Shown piece after piece: positions 44,842-53,500 of a stretch of 64,000 bases of DNA. A program made the position numbers and the translations under genes. The notes under the pieces were generated by a model, which did not search any database, had not been told where the DNA came from, and saw only the letters and a program-made list of their open reading frames with translations. The stretch lies in NCBI RefSeq assembly GCF_014642915.1, contig NZ_BMJE01000007.1, positions 147,447 to 211,446 of the forward strand, given 5' to 3'. Every line of letters starts with the position of its first letter. The stretch's first letter is position 1. Source of the stretch: Flavobacterium suaedae (GTDB taxonomy: Bacteria > Bacteroidota > Bacteroidia > Flavobacteriales > Flavobacteriaceae).

Positions 44842-45399
44842 TTATTGTTGTGTATTGAAAACAAGCCCGGAGGTTCTGGCTGCATAAACCAATTCCCCTT
44901 GTTTTTTCTTTTTGTCTTGTGGTGTTTTCCAGTCTATACTGTTGATAGCAGTACTGTTTTTGTTGTAAAAAGATTTAGTTATACTTTCTTTTTCTGATCT
45001 GCTTAATAGTTTTGAGTTGAGCACAAGCGAATAAAACTCATTAATAGCAAATAGGTTGTTTTCAACGCTTAGTTGCTCATTAATAAAAAACAGTTTTTGT
45101 TCTTCCGTACCTTCCTTAAACAGTTTGTCTTTTAGGATAGCAAACCACATGTTTTTAAGGTTGGTCATGTATCCTTGTTCTGCTGTGCTAATGTCTTTTT
45201 TGTATAAATTAATCAGATTTTCCAGTGATTCAGTTTCAATTTTAGAAAAAGTATTGTAAACTATTCTGTCACGTGGAACTTCACTTTTTACTGTTTCAGT
45301 AGCGATAGCTTTTCCTGTTGTATTAATATTTCCTTCATCGTCTTCCGAGCAACTAATTAATAATACTATATATATGAGGATATAAAAATTTTTTCTCAT
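44842..45399 (-). CDS. Hypothetical lipoprotein
   Basis: This 185-aa protein has a lipobox LLISC (Cys17) followed by the acidic SEDDEG, a Bacteroidota surface-export-like signal. The rest is mostly helical and highly charged (ESLENLINLYKKDISTAEQ). No known family. It converges with the hydroxylase gene. Confidence 0.75.
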   Translation of the reverse strand: MRKNFYILIYIVLLISCSEDDEGNINTTGKAIATETVKSEVPRDRIVYNTFSKIETESLENLINLYKKDISTAEQGYMTNLKNMWFAILKDKLFKEGTEEQKLFFINEQLSVENNLFAINEFYSLVLNSKLLSRSEKESITKSFYNKNSTAINSIDWKTPQDKKKKQGELVYAARTSGLVFNTQQ

Positions 45400-45656
45400 G
45401 CTTAGCAGGTTTACTTATTGAATACCAGAAATTTATTGTTCTTTTATTCAAAGAATTAATCTTTTATTAAAACTGATAATATCTTATCAAAAATATTAAT
45501 ATTTAAATCTAAAATAGACTTTAATGCAAATATTTTTGTGATTTTTATGCTATATATAAATCAGTTAGCTATATAATCCGGGTTTCAATAATTAAACCTA
45601 ATAATTAAAGGTTTAGCAATATAAGAAGCACTTTTAGATAGGTATAAAAACAAAAA

Positions 45657-45688
45657 AGCCTTTACAGCAATGTAAAGGCTTTTTTTTC
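45657..45688. terminator. Terminator downstream of tRNA
   Basis: AGCCTTTACA / TGTAAAGGCT with a GCAA tetraloop (45657-45680), A6 on the left and T8 on the right. It ends leftward transcription of the tRNA and works both ways. Confidence 0.85.
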
Positions 45689-45690
45689 TG

Positions 45691-45767
45691 TGGTGGTCCC
45701 ACCTGGGCTCGAACCAGGGACCACCTGATTATGAGTCAGGTGCTCTAACCAACTGAGCTATAGGACC
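45691..45767 (-). tRNA. tRNA with CAT anticodon (Met or lysidine-Ile2)
   Basis: The 77-nt cloverleaf begins GGTCCTATAGCTCAGTTGG, has anticodon arm CCTGA-CTCATAA-TCAGG with anticodon CAT, T-arm GGTTCGAGCC, and ends TGGGACC-A-CCA, so CCA is encoded. The acceptor stem pairs with one G-T. It may be elongator Met or the Ile tRNA whose C34 is changed to lysidine; C4-G69 and C5-G68 are compatible with the latter. Confidence 0.9.
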
Positions 45768-45830
45768 GCTTTTGAGGTTGCAATATTACTACTATTTTTT
45801 ATATGGTGCAAATATTTTTTGAGGATAATT

Positions 45831-46457
45831 TTATAGTAATTTAAAATAATTGATAAGCTGTTGACATACAGTGTAAAAAAAATAGAACTCATAGTCGGGT
45901 AATTTACTCAGGTAATAGTTTTTCAGCAATAGGTAGCCATTGCTTGCCATTGTGTTGTAATAAATACTGTTAACAGGAAATTTGTTGGTGTAATCTTTAT
46001 TTTTGAATTCTTTCCATGCCTTTTCAAACTGTGTGTAGTCTAAATCACGATAGGCAATTGTAATGTGGGGGCTAAAGTTTTGTTCAGTATAGGATATTTT
46101 TAAGTCGTTATACTGTTCTTTAAAAGCAAGAATTATATCCTTTTGAAGTAAAGATAGAGAGTTGTTTAGCAAAGGCTTTATATAAATAACAGGATTCTTT
46201 TCATTAATAAAAGCCCCGAAACCTTTTAAAGACACTGTAAAAGGTTCAGGGCTTATAGTTGTGTTTTTAAACCACGTTAAAACATTTTTATGCTCCGTTA
46301 CGGGCAAAGTAAACGGCGCTTTTAGTGTTATATGTGGCATAACGCGCAACGCCCTTTTGCTGTTATAGTGTTGTGCTATGTAGTGCTTAAAAATATTAAT
46401 TTCTTCAGCCACAGCAAAGGGCGGTAGCAACGCTATAAAATAAAGGTTGTTGTCCAT
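45831..46457 (-). CDS. 2'-5' RNA ligase / phosphoesterase family protein
   Basis: This 208-aa 2H-superfamily protein carries the two HxT motifs PHITLKAPF (~41) and PHITIAYRD (~132). Members act on cyclic phosphates of RNA or nucleotides; the physiological substrate in this group is unknown. Cytoplasmic. Confidence 0.88.
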   Translation of the reverse strand: MDNNLYFIALLPPFAVAEEINIFKHYIAQHYNSKRALRVMPHITLKAPFTLPVTEHKNVLTWFKNTTISPEPFTVSLKGFGAFINEKNPVIYIKPLLNNSLSLLQKDIILAFKEQYNDLKISYTEQNFSPHITIAYRDLDYTQFEKAWKEFKNKDYTNKFPVNSIYYNTMASNGYLLLKNYYLSKLPDYEFYFFYTVCQQLINYFKLL

Positions 46458-46547
46458 ATAAATACTTTTTAAAGGTAAATATACTTAAACAACCTGAGGG
46501 GTGGGCGGCGGTGTACCGCCCGAAAAGGGGGCTATATTGGTTTTTTT

Positions 46548-47792
46548 CTAATTCCTTACTTTAATTTCTTCCTCCAATTCTTCTATAAAAGCAGCTAAAT
46601 CATCTGTTTCTACATGATCCATCACTACTATTTTATACCATTTGTTAGTAACATCGTGCTTTTGCGGAACAAGGTTAAACTTCTCTGCAATATTTTCAGG
46701 GATATATTCAGCATGAATGGTTACAATATTCATGTTTGGTTCTCTGAAATATTCAATATTCATTTCATCAAGCTTTTTACAAAGCCAGTTCGTGCGCATC
46801 AGTAAGGTATTTACTTTTTCTGCCCAGCCATGTGGTCCGTAGGTGGTAAGTATTACCCAAACGGCAACAGCATTTGCACCCGAGCGACTTCCGCAGAGTG
46901 TTAAGTCCATACCCTCTACATATTCAGCTTCTTTAGTTAACACATTTTCAATGAGCCCTTTCTTACAAACAAAAATTCCTGTTCCGTAGGGTGCCTGCAA
47001 CATTTTATGAGCATCTATAGTAATAGAACTTACAGCATCATTTTCAAAGTTCATACTGTTTTCTTCATTACTAAAAGGGTATATAAACCCTCCGTAAGCT
47101 CCATCAACGTGAAGTTTATAATTAAGGTTATACTTCTCCATTACATCAGTATAATCTTTAATTTCATCAACTGAACCAAACATAGTAGTAGCCATGTTAG
47201 CTACTATTATAAAATATTTTTTACCTTCTGTTTGCGCTTTCGCAACTAAACCATCTAAAGCTATTGTGTCAATGCAACGGGTTTTAAAATCAACCGGTGC
47301 TTTAAGCCACTCTGTCATTAAAAGGTTAGATCCTTTAGGGATAGAGTAGTGCGTGTCTTCAGAGGCCAGTATTGCTATTTCATCAGCCTTAGCATTATAC
47401 TTGTTTATAAAGTAGTTACGATAAATCCAAAGGGCTTGTATATTAGCTTCCGTTCCCCCCGGAGAAATATACCCATCAAAATTATCGGCCCCCGCCTTAA
47501 ATATATCTACTGCTATCATTGACAGTACTTCGCGCTCAATTTCCTGAGTACCTTTAAATGCTTTTTCTGATGTACCGAAAGTGTGACAACCTATATGATT
47601 AGGATTTGCTACAAAGGTTTGTAATACAGGAGCATCTGCTAAAAAGGGTGCGTCTTCATTAAAAACCTTTCCGTCTAGTTTTGAAGCAGGGTACCCTAAA
47701 GACACATCTGTAGAGAAGTTTACATTCTCGCTTAGTGCCTTTTGTATATGTTCAAGCCTTTTTTGTCTCGTTAATCTTTTCCAGTATTTCAT
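46548..47792 (-). CDS. Group II PLP-dependent amino acid decarboxylase
   Basis: This 414-aa enzyme belongs to the glutamate/aspartate/tyrosine/aromatic decarboxylase group. PLP lysine is Lys263 (TIDAHKMLQAPYG), the ring-binding Asp230 is in HVDGAYGG, and SPGGTEANIQA binds phosphate. The amino acid substrate cannot be fixed from sequence; relatives act on aspartate, tyrosine or DOPA. A perfect 22-bp palindrome lies 11 bp upstream of the start, pointing to regulated expression. Confidence 0.9.
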   Translation of the reverse strand: MKYWKRLTRQKRLEHIQKALSENVNFSTDVSLGYPASKLDGKVFNEDAPFLADAPVLQTFVANPNHIGCHTFGTSEKAFKGTQEIEREVLSMIAVDIFKAGADNFDGYISPGGTEANIQALWIYRNYFINKYNAKADEIAILASEDTHYSIPKGSNLLMTEWLKAPVDFKTRCIDTIALDGLVAKAQTEGKKYFIIVANMATTMFGSVDEIKDYTDVMEKYNLNYKLHVDGAYGGFIYPFSNEENSMNFENDAVSSITIDAHKMLQAPYGTGIFVCKKGLIENVLTKEAEYVEGMDLTLCGSRSGANAVAVWVILTTYGPHGWAEKVNTLLMRTNWLCKKLDEMNIEYFREPNMNIVTIHAEYIPENIAEKFNLVPQKHDVTNKWYKIVVMDHVETDDLAAFIEELEEEIKVRN

Positions 47793-47802
47793 TGCTCTTT
47801 GT

Positions 47803-47824
47803 TTTAATTTGCATGCAAATTAAA
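47803..47824. promoter_or_regulatory. Perfect 22-bp palindrome upstream of the decarboxylase
   Basis: TTTAATTTGCA followed by its reverse complement TGCAAATTAAA. On the minus strand it contains TTAATTTG, close to a -7 box, so a bound protein would block the promoter. No regulator gene is adjacent. Confidence 0.6.
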
Positions 47825-47890
47825 GAGTATAAAGGTTTTAAATAAATGATTTATATCATATTTGCCTCTATTGCTGAAATAGTTACTGTT

Positions 47891-48208
47891 TTATGCTTTT
47901 ATTTTTGTGTGACTAAAAAGCTTTTTATCACTTCTGTTTTTAGCGGGAATGCAAACACCCGGTATGTATACTTTATTATTTTTTACTATTACAGTATATA
48001 TTTTTTGAGTGAAAAAACCTTTTACTGTTATTGTTACTATACTTTCTCCTTTTTCGGGTTTATAAATCGCAAACCGCTCTTTAGTTGTTCTTTTCCCATT
48101 AATTTCGTACCACAAAGCATTATCAAAATTATACCTGATAATTAAGGTATCTTTACTCTCAACATCTTGCAGATATGTAAAACGGTTTAGCTTAATTGTC
48201 CGTTCCAT
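47891..48208 (-). CDS. Hypothetical small protein
   Basis: From the ATG at 48208 this is a 105-aa protein with a beta-rich pattern (DTLIIRYNFDNALWYEINGKRTTKERFAIY split by turns, then ESIVTITVKGFF). It may be an Ig-like or lectin-like fold without a signal peptide. No family recognised; a longer reading from 48265 adds an atypical N-terminus. Confidence 0.5.
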   Translation of the reverse strand: MERTIKLNRFTYLQDVESKDTLIIRYNFDNALWYEINGKRTTKERFAIYKPEKGESIVTITVKGFFTQKIYTVIVKNNKVYIPGVCIPAKNRSDKKLFSHTKIKA

Positions 48209-48456
48209 TCTTAACAATATACACATACTCCGCTTTAAAACTTCAGTACGAAACAAAAGAGACATTAGTTTAGTAATATTAAAATTGTAATTTTCGGGAG
48301 GGAGTATTTATAGTTGCAATTTAAGCAAGATTAGCTGATTTTTGTTATGAAATGTTGTGTGTCTATACTTTGTCTATAATTATTAACTGAATTTTTATTA
48401 ATATTTTAACTGTATAGTTTTGATTAGTATATACTTGAACTTCCTTTAAAATAAAA

Positions 48457-48488
48457 AATCCCTGCTAACAAATTGCAGGGATTTTTTA
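48457..48488 (-). terminator. Terminator of the 48509-50482 gene
   Basis: AATCCCTGC / GCAGGGATT stem (48457-48483) with A6 on the left and T6 on the right, 20 bp beyond the stop. Confidence 0.85.
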
Positions 48489-48508
48489 ATGGATTACGCA
48501 GTTAAGTG

Positions 48509-50482
48509 CTATTCTCTTATGAGTTTTATAGTTTTATGACTGCCTGAACTGCTCTGTAGGGTAAGTAAGTACCAACCTGAAGGCAAATTACTCATGTTGA
48601 TTGCAGTTTGTTTTTCGGTGGTAGTACCGCCTAATATTTTATTTCCTAAAACAGTATGTATAGTATAATTTATTTCCTCTTCGGCTGTAATTATAAAAAT
48701 ATCGGTAACCGGATTTGGGTATATTTCTATACTTTTTTTAGAAAACGAATCATGTAAAAGGGTGGGTTCAACATCTGTACAGTATTGTTCACTTCCGCAA
48801 CTATTGGTTACAGTAACACAAACATTATAAGTACCACCTTCGCTATAGGTGTAACTCGGGCTTTCTTCAGTTGAAGTATCTCCGTTGCCAAAGTTCCATG
48901 AAATACTCTCATAACCGGTAGAGCCTGTATAGGTAAAGTTAACCATTCCGCTGTTTTCATCTTGTGGTGCATACCCGAAAGATGGGGTAGGTAATTCACA
49001 ATCGCAATTATTACTGCCGTATTTTGCTAAGAAAAAGTCCCAGCCCTGCGCATTTTCTGTTAAGGTATCGTCACCTACATATAACTCAGCATCAAACCTG
49101 CCTCCTAAATAATAATTTCCATAACTATCAGCGGTTAGGGTAGTAGCATAGTCAAAAGCACCGAAAGCACCGGTAATTTTATGCATGTCAATCACTTCTC
49201 CGTTTTCTTTATTAAAACTGGCAAAGTAAGCATCACTACCGCGATTTTCTTCTGTCTCGTAAGTATACTCGCCCCATTGTACTCCGTTTTCATAACCGGC
49301 TACTGCTACTTCGTTTCCGTTTATGGTAATAGCAGTTGCAGGGTACCCTGCACTATTCTGAGTATTTTTAACCCATTGTATGTCGCCACTGCTATTAAAT
49401 TTTATTAAAACAGGATATTGTCCGTTACTATTATTGTCAGGACCAATAAATTCGCCTGCCATAGTATCTCCGCTATTTGTTTTTCCTGTAACATATATGT
49501 TTCCTGAATTATCAAGGCATATATCGTTTATTTGTCCCACTTCATTATTATTGTTTTCGTGTTTCCAGATAAAATTTCCCATATTATCAAACCCTGCTAT
49601 AAACATGGTGTTTTCTACAGGTATTCCGTTTATAGTAGGTGCTGTAACACTAAAAGGTAAAGAACCTGCTATGTAATAATTACCAAGGGTTTGGCTATAC
49701 ACCATTTTTAAATAAGGGTAACTGCCCGATGTATTAAAATCTATAGGATGAGCACCCGTAAAATTTCCTTCGGAATCATATTTAAAAATAAGCATATTAT
49801 TTCCTTCTGTTTCATTGTTGTATTCTCCTCCGTATAGTCCGGGAGGGACAAGGCAAAGCCAGTAGCTGTTGCCGTCAGGGTCTGCCTGAAAATCCATAGA
49901 GTGACTGTTTGCTAAAGCGTCAATAAAACTTATGTTTTCCGGTTGAGGGAAACGCACCCAAAGTAATGTGCCTTCAGGACTGTATTTAACTAAGAACAAG
50001 TTTTGCTTTTCTGTATCTTGTGTAGAAGGTGTACTGGGCAGTACCAAGTCAAAACCCGTTTCTCCTCCAAAATAAGCCTCAGATGTTCTGCTTATTTTAC
50101 CAACAGCATATATATTTCCATCAGCATCTGTTTGCAGGCGTTGTATTTCGTCATTACCCTCACCACCTATTATTTTAGACCACCTGTAAGTTCCGTTGCA
50201 GGAAAAACTGGCTATGGCAAAGTCTTTACCACCATACGCTTCTTTATTTATACCATCTATCTGCAACCCGTTAACACCTACCGGAGCAAGTAAATAGTTG
50301 TTCCCTTCACTGTCAGTAACTACTGATGTGGTTTCTTCATTGTTCTGAACATCTTCAAAACTGCCACCACTTTTACCCCACTGCCATGATTGTGCCTGAG
50401 TGTTTAAAGAAAAAAGTAAACCTGCTACTAAGCAATAAAAAGCTGTATGCCTTTTATTTAGGTTAAAGTAATTTTTTGTCAT
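48509..50482 (-). CDS. T9SS-secreted protein with beta-propeller-like repeats and PKD domain
   Basis: This 657-aa protein has a signal peptide (residues 1-31, ending TQAQS). Residues ~50-490 hold repeats of the form GNIYVTGKT / GNYYLGGRF with DSxGN, the SBBP-like beta-propeller pattern. A PKD domain covers ~500-570 (SWNFGNGDTSTEESPSYTYSEGG), and the C-terminal ~75 residues are a type A T9SS sorting domain (IEIYPNPVTD..LPSGWYLLTL). It is exported by the gliding/T9SS machinery to the surface or medium. The upstream gene on the same strand is another T9SS substrate. Confidence 0.9.
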   Translation of the reverse strand: MTKNYFNLNKRHTAFYCLVAGLLFSLNTQAQSWQWGKSGGSFEDVQNNEETTSVVTDSEGNNYLLAPVGVNGLQIDGINKEAYGGKDFAIASFSCNGTYRWSKIIGGEGNDEIQRLQTDADGNIYAVGKISRTSEAYFGGETGFDLVLPSTPSTQDTEKQNLFLVKYSPEGTLLWVRFPQPENISFIDALANSHSMDFQADPDGNSYWLCLVPPGLYGGEYNNETEGNNMLIFKYDSEGNFTGAHPIDFNTSGSYPYLKMVYSQTLGNYYIAGSLPFSVTAPTINGIPVENTMFIAGFDNMGNFIWKHENNNNEVGQINDICLDNSGNIYVTGKTNSGDTMAGEFIGPDNNSNGQYPVLIKFNSSGDIQWVKNTQNSAGYPATAITINGNEVAVAGYENGVQWGEYTYETEENRGSDAYFASFNKENGEVIDMHKITGAFGAFDYATTLTADSYGNYYLGGRFDAELYVGDDTLTENAQGWDFFLAKYGSNNCDCELPTPSFGYAPQDENSGMVNFTYTGSTGYESISWNFGNGDTSTEESPSYTYSEGGTYNVCVTVTNSCGSEQYCTDVEPTLLHDSFSKKSIEIYPNPVTDIFIITAEEEINYTIHTVLGNKILGGTTTEKQTAINMSNLPSGWYLLTLQSSSGSHKTIKLIRE

Positions 50483-50550
50483 AGTTAAAAGTTAATAAGC
50501 CGGAGCACTAATGTGCCCCGGCTGGATTAATTATATTACAGAATTTGTTT

Positions 50551-53500
50551 TTACTCCACAATTAATGCTTGCTGGGTAAGAACGCTTCCGTTAAGTTTCA
50601 TAATTACAATATACTGTCCGGCAGGGAATCTGCTTAATTCGGCAGACCATGAACCTTTAACATTTTTAAGTTCCTGGCTGTTCATAAGTACACCCATAAG
50701 GCTGTATATTTCTATTGTACGGCTATCGCCATCCAAGCTGCTTGCAAAGTCATAATGAACATCAACTTTACCTTGTGCAGGGTTTGGAGATAGTAGTAAG
50801 TTTACTTCTTTACCACCTTCTTCTACAGCAAGACGTTTACCACGGTTAGGGCAGTCAGGGAAGTCATATTTTCTCATAAGGAAGCAATACTTGCCCTCTA
50901 TTGTTGTTTCGAATAATATTTCTACACTTCCTCCTGCAGAACCTGTAGGAATCATTATTACAGAATATACGTTTCCTCCTGGTGCTGCCGTTATTGATGA
51001 TGGTATAAATATACCGTCTCCGTTAGGTGCTGTTATTGTGATTTGGATAGGGAACGGGAATGGGTTATCTATAAAGAAGTCTACCGCATAGTAACAATAT
51101 CCTTTCTTATCATCGTAAATAGGTTTAATGTCTTTTACTTCAACCTTGAATCTACATTCACGACATCTTTCGCTGATTTCTATATTAACATCACCACTTT
51201 CCTTATCACAATAACCGTTATCTAATACTAAGCTATAAGTACCTGAACCGTATGTGCCAAGATTTACAGGAGCAACAAGACTATTACTTCCAGACATTAT
51301 ATCGTTTCCGTTTCTGTACCACACCCATTTCTCATATGGTGTGTTCGGACCTGAAAGTATAGAAGCATCCTGAAGGAACTGCTCACAAATACTGTAACAA
51401 CCTGTTGGTACAGTCCAGAAGTGAATAGCAGGATCATAAGGTACATCTATATTACGGGTAGATGAACATCCTGATTCGTTGGTGTACCTTACTTGGTACG
51501 GACCTCCTTGGTTTACATATATAATATTTCCATCCATACCGTTACTCCATGTAAATGTACCGGGAGCGGAAGCTGTAGCTTCAAGCTTAAACACGTATGG
51601 ATCACAACTTATAAGTGTTCTGGTTATACTTGGTGGTAATGGTAATGGGTTAATAGTTACAGTATGCGTATCGCTATTTGTACAGTAACCACCATTTCCG
51701 TCAGGTATTTGTGCAACAACCTCGTAAGTATATGTTCCTGTAACAGACTGTGTTTCTGTTATACTAACTTGGTTGTTATACCCAGGCTGAAGTGTACCGT
51801 TTCTATACCAACGGTATTCTGTAGTTGGGTCACCCTGGTCTGTAGTAAGTGTATACTCTTCATATAAACATACTTCATCAGGACCATCAATATTAGCAGC
51901 CGGCGGCTTAATAAATGTTACTGTTTCTCGGTCAGTTTCATAAGTACAGCCGTTAGCACTTTCTACTTTAACCCAATAACTACCTCCTGCGGTTGCAGTA
52001 TAAGTAACAGATGGGAAAGTTGTAGTTGCTACTAAAGTACTACCCCTCATCCACTTAAGTGTTTGCGGAGTAATAGACCCTGTATTTGTATAGGTAAGCG
52101 TAATTGTAGAACCTTCACATGCTGATGTTCCTCCGCTTAGTACACCTTGTAAATTGTTAGGTGTTACAGTTATATTCTGAGTAACTGTAGAGGAACAACC
52201 GTACTGATTAGTAACTGTAAGTGTAACAGGGTAAGTGCTATCTGGGTTATATACTCTTTCAGGTTCTACCTGTAAGTTAGGTACTCCGGGTTCAAGCTCC
52301 CATGCGTAAGTATAATCAGGATTTATAGTAGTAGGGTGGAAACTTATAACTGCATCTTCACATCGTGGTGCATCATGTGTAAAGTTAGCATCAGGCATAT
52401 TTGGTAAAACTAAACTAACAGATGGTGTACTGCAAGCAGGGTAACCACTACCTTGTATAGTTAAATCAAGTGTATATGTACCAGGTGCAAGTGTTACTGT
52501 TTCAGAATTTGAAGTACCTGAGCCTTGTTGGTTCCCGTTTACATAGAAATCCCATGATGTAATTGGTGTAGATGGGAAATAGTTAGAGTTATCAAGCAGA
52601 GTAACATCATATGTGCCCGGTGTGCTGCCACAAGTAACACTATATCTCAGTTCCGGTATATAGGGTACTGTTACTGTTGTGCTACGGGTTGTAGTACAAC
52701 TACCGTAAGTTGCTCTGTAATAAATAGTATATTGTCCTGCTTCGCTGTATACAAATGTACCTGTAGTATTATTTGTAGTTTGAGAGTCAGGAATTGATGG
52801 AGTAATCCATGTAATATCATCCGGTGTTGGAGATGCACTACCTGTTGCTGTAATTGTACCACAGTTATTAACTGCCGATACTGATACAGTAGGGGTCGGG
52901 GTTATTGTACAAGGGTTACCGCCACAATTTCCTTCATATCTTACAGTGTTTGTAGTAGTTGTACAATAGTCAGGTGCCGGTCCTGTAACTACAGCGTAAT
53001 ATGAACCGTAGCTTGTAACTACAATGTCCGGATCCATATTTGGTCCCTGTATTGATGTGCCGTTTCTAAACCATTCAATACTTGTAATACCACTTAACCC
53101 GCCTTGAATGTTTACCGTTACAGTTTCGTTTAGTGAAGATTCAGGGCATATTTTATATCTTCCTGCCGGAGTAATACTTGCTACAGGAGCAGGAATTACA
53201 TTTATAGTATGGTTTAAAACCAAAGGAGTAAGACAGCCGTTTGGTCCGTCAATAGTAGCAGTTACAGTATGGCTTACTGAAGGGCCTCCTGTATTGCTGT
53301 AGTTATGGCTTACACTTAACCCGCCCGGAGCATAAGTTGTCACTTCAGGAGAACCATCTCCGAAATTCCATGTTATAGTACCACTTGTAAGTCCTGAACT
53401 AAGCTGGAAGTTAGCAGTGTTACCGGCACATATTTGTGCAGGTGCACTAACAAAACTAACGCTAGGTGTAGTTAACACATCTACTAAAAACTCCTGTGTA

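Noticed and set aside
47846..48145. Plus-strand 99-aa protein
   Set aside because: Low-complexity Tyr/Phe-rich translation antisense to the more natural minus-strand frame; no start context.
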